Part shown: one piece after another, positions 19,963-29,211 of the stretch
How positions within the stretch are numbered: the stretch's first letter is position 1
How the letters are laid out: every line of letters starts with the position of its first letter
Source: Streptomyces mangrovisoli
GTDB lineage: Bacteria > Actinomycetota > Actinomycetes > Streptomycetales > Streptomycetaceae
DNA length: 64,000 nucleotides
NCBI RefSeq assembly: GCF_000974985.2
Contig: NZ_LAVA02000020.1
Span: forward strand, 1 to 64,000
Reading direction: 5' to 3'
Position numbers and translations under genes: made by a program
Notes under the pieces: generated by a model
Told to the model about the DNA's origin: nothing
Seen by the model: the letters and a program-made list of their open reading frames with translations, nothing else
The model's database searches: none

Positions 19963-19980
19963 GATGCATGCATGTGCATC
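19963..19980. promoter_or_regulatory. Dyad upstream of the oxidoreductase gene
   Basis: GATGCA and TGCATC (6-bp arms) flank TGCATG, and the inner ATGCATGCAT is itself palindromic. It lies 20 bp before the ATG at 20000 and is unusually A/T-rich for this DNA. It is a candidate operator for an unlinked repressor. Confidence 0.4.
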
Positions 19981-19999
19981 GAATCCGAAGGGGCATGTC

Positions 20000-20662
20000 A
20001 TGAAGATCGGCATCATCGGCGCGGGCAACATCGGCGGCAACCTCACCCGGCGGCTCACCGCCCTCGGCCACGACGTGTCCGTCGCCAACTCCCGCGGCCC
20101 GCACACCCTCACCGACCTGGCCAAGGAGACCGGCGCCACCCCGGTCCCGGTCGAGGAGGCGGCCCGCGGGGCCGCGGTGGTCGTGGTGACCGTCCCGGTG
20201 AAGGCCCTGCCCGACCTGCCCGAGGGCCTGCTGGACGGCGCCGCCGGGAACGTCGCCGTGATCGACACCGGCAACTACTACCCGCAGCAGCGCGACGGGC
20301 GCATCGACGCCATCGAGGACGAGGGCCTCACCGAGAGCCGCTGGACCGAGCGGCAGATCGGGCACCCGGTGATCAAGGCGTTCAACGGCACGTACGCGCA
20401 GGACATCCTCGACCTCCCGCGCCCGGCCGGCGCTGCCGACCGCATCGCGCTCCCGGTCGCGGGCGACGACGGGACGGCCAAGGCCACGGTCCGCGCCCTG
20501 ATCGACGCGCTCGGCTTCGACACGGTCGACGCCGGCGGCATCGACGACTCCTGGCGCCAGCAGCCGGGCACCCCGGTCTACGGCCTGCGCGCCGGCACGG
20601 ACGCCGTGACGAAGGCCATCCAGGAAGCCTCCCCGAACCGCACCCCGGACTTCCGCGGCTGA
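20000..20662 (+). CDS. F420/NADP-type oxidoreductase (NpdG/pfam03807-like, 220 aa)
   Basis: N-terminal Rossmann motif GIIGAGNIGGNLTRRL, followed by a basic Ser/Arg region (ANSRGPHT) suited to binding the phosphate of NADP(H). VIDTGNYYP and KAFNGTYAQDI are typical of the family that includes F420H2:NADP oxidoreductase and related reductases. Length fits. ATG 20000 has AAGGGG six bases upstream. The exact substrate cannot be told; in actinobacteria many members reduce substrates other than F420. Confidence 0.85.
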   Translation: MKIGIIGAGNIGGNLTRRLTALGHDVSVANSRGPHTLTDLAKETGATPVPVEEAARGAAVVVVTVPVKALPDLPEGLLDGAAGNVAVIDTGNYYPQQRDGRIDAIEDEGLTESRWTERQIGHPVIKAFNGTYAQDILDLPRPAGAADRIALPVAGDDGTAKATVRALIDALGFDTVDAGGIDDSWRQQPGTPVYGLRAGTDAVTKAIQEASPNRTPDFRG

Positions 20663-20766
20663 CCCCCACGCGCGGACCGCGCCGCTACGGTGGTTCCGGG
20701 GGCGCGGCCCGCGGACCGGGGGCGCTGGTGCCGGGCGGGGCGGCCCGCGGACCCGGGGAGGCCAGG

Positions 20767-21237
20767 ATGGGCAGAGACCCGCTGCCGTACATCGACCAGC
20801 ACGCCACGCACGTCGCCGCCTCGCGGGAGACGACCTGGCGGGCCCTGACGGCCACGGTCGCCACGTCCTTCTCGGGCCGGGGCGCCGCGGCCTACGCCCG
20901 CCTGGTCGGCTGCACCGACCGCGCCGAGGCGGGCCCCCGCCCGCCGGCCGAGGGCTCCGTACTGCCGGGCTTCCACGTGGCGAGGGCCGTCCCGCCCCAC
21001 GAACTCGTCCTCCGCGGCACCCACCGCTTCTCGACCTACCAGTTGGCCTTCTTCCTGGGGTCCAGCGCCCCGGACGGCTGCTCCCTGACGGCGGAGTCCC
21101 ACGCGACCTTCCCCGGCGTCCACGGCCGGGGGTACCGGATCCTCGTGCTGGGCACGGGTGCGCACGCGGCCGGTCTGCGCCGGTTGCTCGCGGCGGTACG
21201 GCGGCACGCCGAACGGGCCGACGGACCGGGGGCGTGA
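20767..21237 (+). CDS. Hypothetical protein, SRPBCC/DUF2867-like (156 aa)
   Basis: ATG 20767 follows a good GGGGAGG box. The first half (ASRETTWRALTATV) and the second half (HRFSTYQLAFFLG, CSLTAESHATFPGVHGRGYRILVLGTG, then an Arg-rich final helix) have the pattern of small START/SRPBCC ligand-binding folds. There is no signal peptide or membrane segment. It may be co-transcribed with the reductase upstream (104-bp gap). I assign no function. Confidence 0.65.
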   Translation: MGRDPLPYIDQHATHVAASRETTWRALTATVATSFSGRGAAAYARLVGCTDRAEAGPRPPAEGSVLPGFHVARAVPPHELVLRGTHRFSTYQLAFFLGSSAPDGCSLTAESHATFPGVHGRGYRILVLGTGAHAAGLRRLLAAVRRHAERADGPGA

Positions 21238-21270
21238 GCGGTCGGGGGGCAGGTGTGGCCGGCGGGCCCG

Positions 21271-21828
21271 TCAGTCGACGGCGGCCCAGGACTTCAGGGC
21301 GGCCTTCGTCTTGAAGTCGGCGACGTCCTTGTCGTGGGGGTCGGAGCTGTACTGGTGGAACGTCCAGTCCGCCTGGATGCGGGGCTTGCCCGCGGTCGTG
21401 TAGTCGGCGATCCAGAGGCCGTCGCCCGCGTAGGACGTCTTGTCGATGTCGAGCCAGTAGGTGCGGTTGCAGTAGAGGACGACGCGGTTGTCCGGGCGCT
21501 TCTTCTTCAGGAGACGGATGAAGGCGTCCTTCTCCGCGTTGCTCGCGTGGGTGCCGTCGCTGGTGGTCTCCCAGTCGACCGCGAGGAGGTCGCCCGCCTT
21601 GTCGGGGGCCTTGGAGAGGAAGTAGTCCGCCTGGTCCGTGAGGTTGCCCGGCCACAGGAAGTGGTAGAAGCCGACGACCAGGCCGGCGTCGCGGCCGTGC
21701 TTCGTCTGGGCGGTCAGCTTCGGGTTGACGTACGAACGGCCCTCCGTCGCCTTGATGAAGACGAAGGAGAGGCCGTCCGTGTCGTAGGCCGAGGACTGGT
21801 ACGCGCTTACGTCGATGCCGTGCAGCAT
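21271..21828 (-). CDS. GH25-family lysozyme (N-acetylmuramidase, 185 aa)
   Basis: A bare GH25 barrel. HGIDVSAYQ carries the first acid (D6) and AVDWET the catalytic Asp/Glu pair (D95, E97); FIKATEG, GFYHFLW and ADYT are conserved strands. It should cleave the MurNAc-GlcNAc bond of peptidoglycan. Unlike most Streptomyces members it has no signal peptide and no cell-wall-binding domain, so it must act inside, leave by another route, or be released by lysis. The ATG 21828 has no good ribosome-binding site, so the true start is less certain, but no upstream signal peptide frame is evident. Confidence 0.87.
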   Translation of the reverse strand: MLHGIDVSAYQSSAYDTDGLSFVFIKATEGRSYVNPKLTAQTKHGRDAGLVVGFYHFLWPGNLTDQADYFLSKAPDKAGDLLAVDWETTSDGTHASNAEKDAFIRLLKKKRPDNRVVLYCNRTYWLDIDKTSYAGDGLWIADYTTAGKPRIQADWTFHQYSSDPHDKDVADFKTKAALKSWAAVD

Positions 21829-21918
21829 GGGGGACTTGTGCCCCCGAGTCCCCCGGCCGGAACCTGCCGCAGGTCCGGCGGGTGCCGGGGCCCGCGCGCC
21901 GATCCGGACGGCGAGCCC

Positions 21919-22959
21919 CTAGCCGCGCGTGACCACCGAACTCAGCACGGACGCCGACTTGGTGGACCAGTCCGAGGTGATGAGGCTGGCATGGTCGCCG
22001 GCCAGCAGGGACAGGCGCGCGGCGACCTCGGCGTCCGTCGGTGCGGTCGAGGAGATCGCCGGGGAGACGGACGCCGCGTCCGTCATGATCAGGATGTAGT
22101 GGTTCGTGGAGTAGAACGACGTGTCGTAGCCGTTGTTGACGTACGTCGCCGCGTCACCGTCGAAGAAGACGAACCACGGGCGGATCGAGGCGTCGTAGCG
22201 GCTGGTGCGCGGATCGCCGTTCGCGGCGCCGAGCACCGCCGGGAAGGCCTCGGCGGACGAGATGCTGCCCGCCGCGTACAGATCGCGCAGGTGCTCGCCG
22301 TACTCCTGGTCGGTCCAGTAGTGGTCGAAGGGGTTCGCCTCCTCCACCGTGCCGGGGATCAGCTCGAAGAGGAACTTGCCCTTGAGGGAGTCCCGCGCGG
22401 GCCAGGCGTTCGCCTTGGCGGCCGCGTCGAGCGAGGAGTACGTGGAGCCGAGCAGGTCGGACGGCTTGTAGACGCTGCTGCCCAGCTTCGAGGCGATCAG
22501 CGTGTCCAACTCGTCCGGTCCGAGGCCCGCGTTGTTGTTGAAGCCGACCTTCATCTCGACCTTGAAGACGATCGGCGCGTGGTCCGGGTGCAGCTGGTTC
22601 CAGGCCGCGATGTTGTCCAGGCAACTGCCCAGGTCCTGGTCGCGGCTCTGGCTGTAGAGCTGCGAAGGGGTGTTCGCGTGCTCGCAGTTGTTGTCGTTGC
22701 CGAGCGGGTTGCTGTGGCTCACCCGCCACCGCTTGGTCAGGCTGTCCACGTACACGTCCAGTTCCAGCAGCGAGGCGCCGGAGTCCAACGCCTGGGCGAA
22801 GTACGTGTACTTGGACTTGTCGTACGCGTTGTGGGTGCCGATCGCCGTCGTCCCCGCATAGGCGGTCGCATCCGCGTGGGCGCTGCCGGGTAAGGCCAGC
22901 AGCATCGCGGCGGCGCCGAGCAGCGCCCCCAGCCGTCTGGCCGCACGAATCATGCGCAT
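21919..22959 (-). CDS. Secreted calcium-dependent phosphatidylinositol phospholipase C (346 aa)
   Basis: Signal peptide (MRMIRAARR, hydrophobic core, ALPGSAHA cleavage near residue 29). The PI-PLC barrel shows the two catalytic His, H43 in GTHNAYD and H82 in VSHSNPLG, and the acidic metal ligands E66/D68 in LELDVY, the pattern of the calcium-dependent bacterial family. GFNNNAGLGPDEL and FFDGDAATYVNNGY are other conserved blocks. It should release inositol phosphate from PI outside the cell. ATG 22959 has AGGGGA eight bases upstream; TTG 22965 is too close to that box. It points the same way as the lysozyme gene but is separated by 90 bp. Confidence 0.87.
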   Translation of the reverse strand: MRMIRAARRLGALLGAAAMLLALPGSAHADATAYAGTTAIGTHNAYDKSKYTYFAQALDSGASLLELDVYVDSLTKRWRVSHSNPLGNDNNCEHANTPSQLYSQSRDQDLGSCLDNIAAWNQLHPDHAPIVFKVEMKVGFNNNAGLGPDELDTLIASKLGSSVYKPSDLLGSTYSSLDAAAKANAWPARDSLKGKFLFELIPGTVEEANPFDHYWTDQEYGEHLRDLYAAGSISSAEAFPAVLGAANGDPRTSRYDASIRPWFVFFDGDAATYVNNGYDTSFYSTNHYILIMTDAASVSPAISSTAPTDAEVAARLSLLAGDHASLITSDWSTKSASVLSSVVTRG

Positions 22960-23359
22960 GGTCAATTCCCCTTTGTTGTCGCCGAGTTGGCGGCAGCGTA
23001 GGAGATGGTGATTACTCTTCGGTAGCCCCAGGAGGAACAGGAGTCACCGGAGCGGGGATCCGTGTCTCGTGCGGGGGGTTCCGGCCCGTGGTCACATTCC
23101 GGACGGGGGCTGTCGTCGCGCCGGTGCGGGGGATAGCTTTGGGCGACTCCATATCGCAACGCGGTCTGACGTGTCACGTAACGGAACGCGCGAGCGAGTG
23201 GGCCATGGACCCAGCCGGACACGGCCCGCCCCGAACTCACCGACCACGGCGGCGTGTCCGTGGCCTGCCACCGCTACGACGAGCTCGCGGGCGCGACCGC
23301 CGGCTGACACCCCGACGGGGGCGGCCGCGCCCTCCGCCGTGCCCGCGGCCGGTCATCGC
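22960..23359. other. Intergenic region with a coding remnant
   Basis: About 400 bp with no intact gene. The left part is the PI-PLC promoter region (a TACGCT hexamer on the minus strand at 22995-23000). The stretch 23218-23310 has G/C at every third position in one frame and reads PDTARPELTDHGGVSVACHRYDELAGATAG before a TGA, which looks like the tail of a lost gene that I cannot identify. Confidence 0.4.
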
Positions 23360-24230
23360 CCGGCACCGGCGACGTCCTGCCCACCCGCTCGCCCGACGCG
23401 CTGGGCCTGACCCTGCGCGAACCGTTCGGCGTGGTCGGCGCGATCATCCCGTGGAACGCGCCCGGACCGATGACCGTCTTCAACACCGCCGCGCCGATCG
23501 CCGCCGGCAACACGGTCGTCCTCAAGCCCGCAGAGGACGCCCCGCTGACCGCCCTCTACCTGGCCCGCCTCGGCCTGGAGGCGGGCCTGCCGCCGGGGGG
23601 TCCTCAACGTCGTCACCGGTCTCGGTGCCGAGGCCGGCGCGGCGCTGCCCGCGCACCCCGGCATCCGCAAGATGACGTTCACCGGCTCACCGGCCACCGG
23701 CACCGCCGTGATGGAGGCGTGCGCCCGCAACCTGATCCCGCTCCAGCTGGAACTCGGCGGCAAGTCCCCGCAGATCGTGCTGCCCGACGCCGACCTCGCG
23801 AAGGCGGTCCCGGCGATCGTGCGGAGCATCATCCTCAACAGCGGCCAGGTCTGCGCCGCGGGCTCCCGGGTCCTCGTCCACTCCTCGCTGCACGACCGCC
23901 TGGTGTCCGCCCTCGCCGACGCCTTCCGCGCGGTCCGCGTCGGCCGGTGGGACGAGCCCGTCGACATGGGCCCGCTGATCAACGCCCGCCAGCAGGCCCG
24001 GGTCCTCGACTACCTGCGGATCGGCCGGGAGGAGGGCGCCGAGATCGTGACCGGCGGCGGAAAGCTCAGCGGGGAGGCGTACGATCGCGGCTTCTTCGTG
24101 GAGCCGACGATCTTCGACCGGGTGGCGCCCCCTTCGGCGGCTACCGGCACAGTGGCTTCGGCCGTTCGATGGGCCCGGACTACCTGGAGGACTGGACCCA
24201 GGTGAAGGCGGTGGTCCGCGGCCGTCACCG
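23360..24230 (+). pseudogene. Decayed aldehyde dehydrogenase
   Basis: Clear ALDH blocks are present but spread over frames. Frame one covers GDVLPTRSP, FGVVGAIIPWNAPG and NTVVLKPAEDAPLTAL and breaks in a G-run near 23596-23601, where one extra G shifts the frame. Another frame then gives VLNVVTGLG, FTGSPATGTAV, LELGGKSPQIV (catalytic Glu) and NSGQVCAAGSRVL (catalytic Cys). After FVEPTIFDRVAP near 24130 it jumps directly to FGGYRHSGFGRS, so about 90 residues are missing. The first ~100 residues of an ALDH are missing too. Both catalytic residues survive, so the decay looks fairly recent. No start codon or ribosome site is recognisable. Confidence 0.85.
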
Positions 24231-24237
24231 GCGCTGG

Positions 24238-24331
24238 TGCGTCCTGTCGCCGTCACCGGCCGTCGTGCGACCCGTCGCCGTCGCCGTCACCGGCCGTCGT
24301 GCGACCCGTCGCCGTCGCCGTCACCGGCCGG
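24238..24331. repeat. 34-bp tandem repeat, about 2.8 copies
   Basis: Units begin GTGCGACCCGTCGCCGTCGC and end CACCGGCCGTC; the first copy (from 24238) is shortened and diverged, the second and third are nearly identical. The array starts directly after the ALDH remnant and ends 30 bp before the sdaA stop, so it may mark a deletion junction. Confidence 0.8.
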
Positions 24332-24361
24332 ATCGCGGGGCGGGCCCGCGCCGGACGGTCG

Positions 24362-25729
24362 TCAGCACTCGATGATGTTCACGGCCAGCCCGCCCCGGGC
24401 CGTCTCCTTGTACTTGACCGACATGTCCGCGCCGGTCTCCTTCATCGTCTTGATGACCTTGTCGAGGGAGACCATGTGGGAACCGTCGCCGCGCATCGCC
24501 ATCCTGGCGGCCGTGACGGCCTTCACCGCCGCCATGCCGTTGCGCTCGATGCACGGGATCTGGACCAGGCCGCCGACCGGGTCGCAGGTCAGGCCCAGGT
24601 TGTGCTCCATGCCGATCTCGGCGGCGTTCTCCACCTGCTCCGGCGTGCCACCGAACACCTCCGCGAGGGCGCCCGCCGCCATCGAGCAGGCGGAGCCGAC
24701 CTCGCCCTGGCAGCCGACCTCGGCGCCGGAGATGGAGGCGTTCTCCTTGAACAGCATGCCGATCGCGCCCGCGGCCAGCAGGAAGCGGACCACGCCGTCC
24801 TCGTCGGCGCCCGGCACGAAGTCCATGTAGTAGTGCAGGACCGCGGGGATGATCCCGGCCGCGCCGTTGGTCGGGGCGGTGACCACGCGGCCGCCCGCCG
24901 CGTTCTCCTCGTTGACCGCCATGGCGTAGAGCGTGATCCACTCCATCGCGTGCGCCAGCGGATCGCCCTCGGCGCGCAGCTGCCGCGCGGTCATCGCCGC
25001 GCGTCGGCGCACCCGGAGGCCGCCCGGCAGGATGCCCTCGCGGGACAGGCCGCGCGAGACGCACGCCTGCATCACGCGCCAGATGTCCAGCAGGCCGGAG
25101 CGGATCTCCTCCTCGGTGCGCCAGGCCCGCTCGTTCTCCAGCATCAGGGAGGAGATGGACAGGCCGGTGTCCTTGGTCAGCCGCAGCAACTCGTCACCGG
25201 TGCGGAAGGGGTACTTCAGCACGGTGTCGTCCAGCTTGATGCGGTCCGCGCCGACCGCGTCCTCGTCGACGACGAAGCCGCCGCCCACCGAGTAGTACGT
25301 CTTCGACAGCAGCTCCGCGCCCGTGGCGTCGTACGCCCACAGGGTCATGCCGTTGGCGTGGTACGGCAGCGCCTTGCGGCGGTGCAGCTTCAGGTGGGTG
25401 TCGTAGGAGAAGGCGATGCCGTGTTCGCCGAGCAGGCGCAGGCGGCCCGACTGCCGGATCGTCTCCACGCGCTCGTCGGCGTTCTCCACGTCCACCGTGC
25501 GCGGCGACTCGCCCTCCAGGCCGAGCAGCACCGCCTTGGGCGTGCCGTGGCCGTGGCCGGTGGCGCCGAGCGAGCCGTACAGCTCCGTGCGCACGGAGGC
25601 GACGGAGGAGAGCAGGCCCTCGTTGCGCAGCCGGCGGGCGAACATGCGCGCCGCGCGCATCGGGCCGACCGTGTGGGAGCTGGACGGGCCGATGCCGATC
25701 GAGAACAGGTCGAAGACCGAGATGGCCAC
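24362..25729 (-). CDS. sdaA: L-serine dehydratase SdaA, single-chain iron-sulfur type (455 aa)
   Basis: Converts L-serine to pyruvate and ammonia. The beta domain ([15 protein letters not shown]) and alpha domain are fused. Cys residues for the 4Fe-4S cluster lie in [15 protein letters not shown] and LTCDPVGG...IPCIERN, and the chain ends in Cys (NIIEC), the tail that sits in the active site in this family. GTG 25729 has AGGAG five bases upstream. It runs the same way as gcvT-gcvH-glyA, but a strong hairpin lies between, so it is probably transcribed partly or wholly on its own. With GlyA it completes a glycine-serine-pyruvate route. Confidence 0.95.
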   Translation of the reverse strand: MAISVFDLFSIGIGPSSSHTVGPMRAARMFARRLRNEGLLSSVASVRTELYGSLGATGHGHGTPKAVLLGLEGESPRTVDVENADERVETIRQSGRLRLLGEHGIAFSYDTHLKLHRRKALPYHANGMTLWAYDATGAELLSKTYYSVGGGFVVDEDAVGADRIKLDDTVLKYPFRTGDELLRLTKDTGLSISSLMLENERAWRTEEEIRSGLLDIWRVMQACVSRGLSREGILPGGLRVRRRAAMTARQLRAEGDPLAHAMEWITLYAMAVNEENAAGGRVVTAPTNGAAGIIPAVLHYYMDFVPGADEDGVVRFLLAAGAIGMLFKENASISGAEVGCQGEVGSACSMAAGALAEVFGGTPEQVENAAEIGMEHNLGLTCDPVGGLVQIPCIERNGMAAVKAVTAARMAMRGDGSHMVSLDKVIKTMKETGADMSVKYKETARGGLAVNIIEC

Positions 25730-25855
25730 GGTGACTCCTGAGGGGCGAGATGAGGGTGGTGCGGGGTGCCGCGGTTGCCGCGGGGTGACGCGGACGCGGG
25801 CACCTCGCCCGTCTTCCAGTGTGCGCGGTGCCGGTCGGGCGGGGTGCGCGATGCC

Positions 25856-25884
25856 GTCCGGGCGGGGAGTGGTGCCGCCCGGAC
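25856..25884 (-). repeat. Inverted repeat in the sdaA leader
   Basis: Perfect 10-bp arms GTCCGGGCGG / CCGCCCGGAC (25856-25865, 25875-25884). It is followed by related GCCGTCCGG words, including the palindrome CCGTCCGGACGG at 25908-25919. The region is repetitive and could fold in the sdaA 5' leader; no known riboswitch pattern is evident. Confidence 0.45.
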
Positions 25885-25926
25885 GGGGTGCCGTCCGGGC
25901 GCAGGTGCCGTCCGGACGGGGGTGGC

Positions 25927-25956
25927 GCCGCGGGGGTCCGGGCGGACCCCCGCGGC
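25927..25956 (-). terminator. Strong hairpin directly after glyA
   Basis: A perfect 13-bp stem (25927-25939 with 25944-25956) and a 4-nt loop, extendable by further pairs after one mismatch. It starts 10 bp past the glyA stop on the minus strand. It should end or weaken the gcvT-gcvH-glyA transcript before sdaA. Confidence 0.8.
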
Positions 25957-25965
25957 ACCGGCCTG

Positions 25966-27231
25966 CTACTTGCCCAGGCCGGGGTAGAGCGGGTGCTTGT
26001 CGGCCAGGGCCTTGACCCGGGCCTTCAGCGCCTCGGCCTCGTACGACGGCTTCAGCGTCTCGGCGATGACGTCCGCGACCTCGGCGAAGTCCTCGGCGGT
26101 GAAGCCGCGGGTGGCGAGGGCGGGCGTGCCGATGCGCAGACCCGAGGTGACCATCGGCGGGCGCGGGTCGTTCGGGACGGCGTTGCGGTTGACCGTGATG
26201 CCGACCTCGTGGAGGCGGTCCTCGGCCTGCTGGCCGTCGAGCGCGGACTCGCGCAGGTCGACCAGGATCAGGTGCACGTCCGTGCCGCCGGACAGCACGT
26301 TCACGCCGGCCTCGCGGGCGTCGGGCGCGGTGAGCCGCTCGGCGAGGATGCGGGCGCCGTCCAGCGTGCGCTGCTGGCGCTCCTTGAACTCCGCCGAGGC
26401 GGCGACCTTGAAGGAGACCGCCTTGGCCGCGATCACGTGCTCCAGGGGGCCGCCCTGGAAGCCCGGGAAGACCGACGAGTTCAGCTTCTTCGCGAAGGCC
26501 TGCTTGGCCAGGATGATGCCGCCGCGGGGGCCGCCCAGCGTCTTGTGGGTGGTCGAGGTGACGACATCGGCGTACGGCACCGGGTTGGGGTGCAGCCCGG
26601 CCGCGACCAGGCCCGCGAAGTGGGCCATGTCGACCCACAGGTACGCCTCGACCTCGTCGGCGATCCGGCGGAACTCGGCGAAGTCGAGCCGGCGGGGGTA
26701 CGCCGACCAGCCCGCGATGATCACCTTGGGGCGGTGCTCCTTGGCGAGCCGCTCGACCTCGGCCATGTCGACCAGGCCGGTCTCGGTGTCGACGTGGTAC
26801 GGGACGACCTGGAACTGCTTGCCCGAGAAGTTCAGCCGCATCCCGTGGGTGAGGTGGCCGCCGTGCGCGAGGTCCAGGCCCAGGATGGTGTCGCCGGGCT
26901 GGGCCAGCGCGAACAGCGCGGCCTGGTTGGCGGAGGCGCCGGAGTGCGGCTGCACGTTGGCGTACTCGGCGCCGAACAGCTCCTTGACCCGCTCGATCGC
27001 GATCCGCTCGGCCACGTCGACGTGCTCGCAGCCGCCGTAGTAGCGGCGCCCGGGGTAGCCCTCGGCGTACTTGTTGGTGAGGACGGTGCCCTGGGCCTCC
27101 ATGACCGCGACCGGAGCGAAGTTCTCCGAGGCGATCATCTCCAGGGTGGACTGCTGGCGCTCCAGCTCGGCGTCGACCGCGGCGGCGATGTCGGGGTCGA
27201 GCTCGTGCAGCGGCGTGTTCAGAAGCGACAT
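25966..27231 (-). CDS. glyA: Serine hydroxymethyltransferase GlyA (421 aa)
   Basis: Interconverts glycine plus 5,10-methylene-THF with serine plus THF, using PLP. The PLP lysine is K230 in [34 protein letters not shown] and QPHSGASAN are family hallmarks, and the length is typical. ATG 27231 has GAGGAG 11 bases upstream, 14 bp after the gcvH stop, so it is in the gcv operon. In this setting it uses one-carbon units from glycine cleavage to make serine, which SdaA removes. Confidence 0.96.
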   Translation of the reverse strand: MSLLNTPLHELDPDIAAAVDAELERQQSTLEMIASENFAPVAVMEAQGTVLTNKYAEGYPGRRYYGGCEHVDVAERIAIERVKELFGAEYANVQPHSGASANQAALFALAQPGDTILGLDLAHGGHLTHGMRLNFSGKQFQVVPYHVDTETGLVDMAEVERLAKEHRPKVIIAGWSAYPRRLDFAEFRRIADEVEAYLWVDMAHFAGLVAAGLHPNPVPYADVVTSTTHKTLGGPRGGIILAKQAFAKKLNSSVFPGFQGGPLEHVIAAKAVSFKVAASAEFKERQQRTLDGARILAERLTAPDAREAGVNVLSGGTDVHLILVDLRESALDGQQAEDRLHEVGITVNRNAVPNDPRPPMVTSGLRIGTPALATRGFTAEDFAEVADVIAETLKPSYEAEALKARVKALADKHPLYPGLGK

Positions 27232-27245
27232 TCGGGTACGACTCC

Positions 27246-27623
27246 TCAGCCCGCGATGAAGGCGGTGTACTCGTCGGCGGAGAGCAGGTCGCCCGGCTCG
27301 GCCGAGACCCGCACCTTGAACAGCCAACCGCCCTCGAACGGGGCCGAGTTGACGAGGGACGGGTCGTTGACGACGTCCTCGTTCACCTCGGTGACCTCGC
27401 CGTCGACGGGGGCGTACAGGTCGGAGACCGACTTGGTGGACTCCAGCTCGCCGCAGGACTCGCCCGCGGTCACGCTGTCACCGACCTCCGGGAGCTGGAC
27501 GAAGACCACGTCGCCGAGCGCGTTGGCCGCGTGCTCGGTGATGCCGACCGTGGAGACGCCGTCCTCGCCGGCCGTCAGCCACTCGTGTTCCTTGCTGTAG
27601 CGCAGGTGCTGGGGGTTGCTCAT
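27246..27623 (-). CDS. gcvH: Glycine cleavage system H protein (125 aa)
   Basis: The lipoylated carrier that shuttles the aminomethyl group between GcvP, GcvT and the dihydrolipoamide dehydrogenase. The lipoyl lysine is K64 in [13 protein letters not shown], in the right place within a protein of usual size. ATG 27623 has AGGAG ten bases upstream. It lies 203 bp downstream of gcvT and 14 bp upstream of glyA. No gcvP is in the window, so the P protein must be encoded elsewhere, as is usual in Streptomyces. Confidence 0.96.
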   Translation of the reverse strand: MSNPQHLRYSKEHEWLTAGEDGVSTVGITEHAANALGDVVFVQLPEVGDSVTAGESCGELESTKSVSDLYAPVDGEVTEVNEDVVNDPSLVNSAPFEGGWLFKVRVSAEPGDLLSADEYTAFIAG

Positions 27624-27826
27624 GTCGTGAATTCTCCTGTACGCGGGGAGGTGGTCATGAAGGGGGAGCGCCGGGAACGCCGTTGATCAGTGGTGACGCG
27701 GACGTCCGAGCAGCGGCGATCTGGTCCTCGGCGGTGGCTTGCGGGGCTTGCGCGCAGGTCCGCCCGTGGCGCCCGCGCACTGGTCCGGCGGGGCGCTTCG
27801 GGGACGCCGGCGCGCGGCGCGGGCGG

Positions 27827-28954
27827 CTACTTCTGCCGCTTGTAGAAGGGCAGCGCCACGACCTCGTACGGCTCGTGGCTGCCGCGGATGTCCACGCCGA
27901 CGCCCGCCGTGCCCGGGGCCGCGTGGGCCGCGTCGACGTACGCCATCGCGATCGGCTTGCCCAGGGTGGGGGAGGGGGCGCCGGAGGTGACCTCGCCGAT
28001 CACCGCGCCGCCGGCCACGACCGGGTAGCCGGCGCGCGGGACGCGGCGGCCCTCGGCGATCAGGCCGACGAGCACCCGCGGGGGGTTCTGCTCGGCGCGC
28101 GCGGCGGCCTCGGTGAGCGCCTCGCGCCCCACGAAGTCGCCCTCCTTGGCGAACTTCACGACCCGGCCGAGCCCGGCGTCGAACGGGGTCAGCTCCGTCG
28201 TCAGCTCGTGCCCGTACAGCGGCATCCCCGCCTCCAGGCGCAGGGTGTCGCGGCAGGACAGCCCGCAGGGGACGAGGCCGGCCTCGTGGCCCGCGTCGGT
28301 CAGCGCCTGCCAGAGCTTCTCCGCGTCGGCGGGGGCGACGAACAGCTCGAAGCCGTCCTCGCCGGTGTAGCCGGTGCGGGCGATGAGCGCGCTCACCCCG
28401 GCCACCGTGCCGGGCAGGCCCGCGTAGTACTTCAGGCCGTCGAGGTCGGCGTCGGTGAGGGAGGCGAGGATGCCGGGGGAGGCGGGGCCCTGGATCGCGA
28501 GCAGGGCGTACGCGTCGCGGTCGTCGCGGACCTCGGCGTCGAAGCCGGCGGCGCGCCCGGTCAGCGCGTCGAGGACGACCTGCGCGTTGGAGGCGTTGGC
28601 GACGACCATGTACTCGGTCTCCGCGAGCCGGTAGACGATCAGGTCGTCGAGGATGCCGCCGTCGGCGCGGCAGATCATGGTGTAGCGGGCCCGGCCGACG
28701 CCCACGGACGCGATGTCGCCGACGAGGGCGTGGTTGAGCAGCGCGGCGGCGTCGGGGCCGGTGACGGTGATCTCGCCCATGTGCGAGAGGTCGAAGAGAC
28801 CGGCCTTCGTGCGGACGGCGTTGTGCTCGTCGCGCTCGGAGCCGTAGCGCAGCGGCATGTCCCAGCCGGCGAAGTCGGTCATGGTGGCGCCCAGCGAGCG
28901 ATGCAGCGCATCGAGCGCGGTACGGCGCTGCTCGGCGGGTTCGGTACTGCTCAT
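27827..28954 (-). CDS. gcvT: Aminomethyltransferase, glycine cleavage T protein (375 aa)
   Basis: Transfers the methylene group of the lipoyl-bound aminomethyl to THF and releases ammonia. Family blocks are present: FDLSHMGEI, the folate-binding ARTGYTGEDGFELF, CRDTLRLEAGMPLYG, and the C-terminal barrel with RVPRAGYPV. Size is typical. ATG 28954 has GGGAG about 11 bases upstream. It is the first gene after a tandem glycine riboswitch, so the operon should be switched on by glycine. Confidence 0.96.
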   Translation of the reverse strand: MSSTEPAEQRRTALDALHRSLGATMTDFAGWDMPLRYGSERDEHNAVRTKAGLFDLSHMGEITVTGPDAAALLNHALVGDIASVGVGRARYTMICRADGGILDDLIVYRLAETEYMVVANASNAQVVLDALTGRAAGFDAEVRDDRDAYALLAIQGPASPGILASLTDADLDGLKYYAGLPGTVAGVSALIARTGYTGEDGFELFVAPADAEKLWQALTDAGHEAGLVPCGLSCRDTLRLEAGMPLYGHELTTELTPFDAGLGRVVKFAKEGDFVGREALTEAAARAEQNPPRVLVGLIAEGRRVPRAGYPVVAGGAVIGEVTSGAPSPTLGKPIAMAYVDAAHAAPGTAGVGVDIRGSHEPYEVVALPFYKRQK

Positions 28955-28971
28955 CGGCTTTGTCTCCCAGG

Positions 28972-29211
28972 CATGACAGCGGGCGAGGTCGTTCCTCCCC
29001 ATCTGTCATCGGAACCTGAGAGGTTCGCCATGACCACCGGACTCCGGACGAGTCGCAGGTCATGGCTTGCACCTTGGGTGGGGCCGCCGGGGCGGCCCGC
29101 TTTTCAGATGTGCCTCGCCCGCGCGGTAACGGGGCCTGAGAGATTCAAGGGAGGGACTTGCTCCTTCGGCGTCCCGCGAGCGCTTCACAAAGCGCCGCTG
29201 GGAACTCTCCC
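28972..29211 (-). promoter_or_regulatory. Tandem glycine riboswitch upstream of gcvT
   Basis: On the minus strand there are two aptamers. The first opens GGGAGAG (29205-29211), carries CGCCGAAGGAGCAAG (29157-29171) and closes CTCTCAGG (29135-29142). The second carries GGTGCAAGCC (29064-29073) and CCTCTCAGG (29015-29023). These match the conserved glycine riboswitch motifs. Next is a hairpin with ATGACAG/CTGTCAT arms (29003-29009, 28973-28979) around a GC-rich inner stem, 18 bp before the gcvT start, likely the expression platform. By family, glycine binding turns on gcv genes. Confidence 0.92.

Noticed and set aside
22960..23359. A 113- or 195-codon gene in the gap before the ALDH remnant
   Set aside because: The open frames do not follow the third-position bias; only a short tail-like stretch in another frame does.
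24238..24331. Short CRISPR-like array
   Set aside because: The units are contiguous with no spacers, so it is a plain tandem repeat; no cas genes are present.
25730..25965. A second riboswitch in front of sdaA
   Set aside because: The region folds into GC-rich repeats, but no glycine, SAM or other known aptamer motif is visible.
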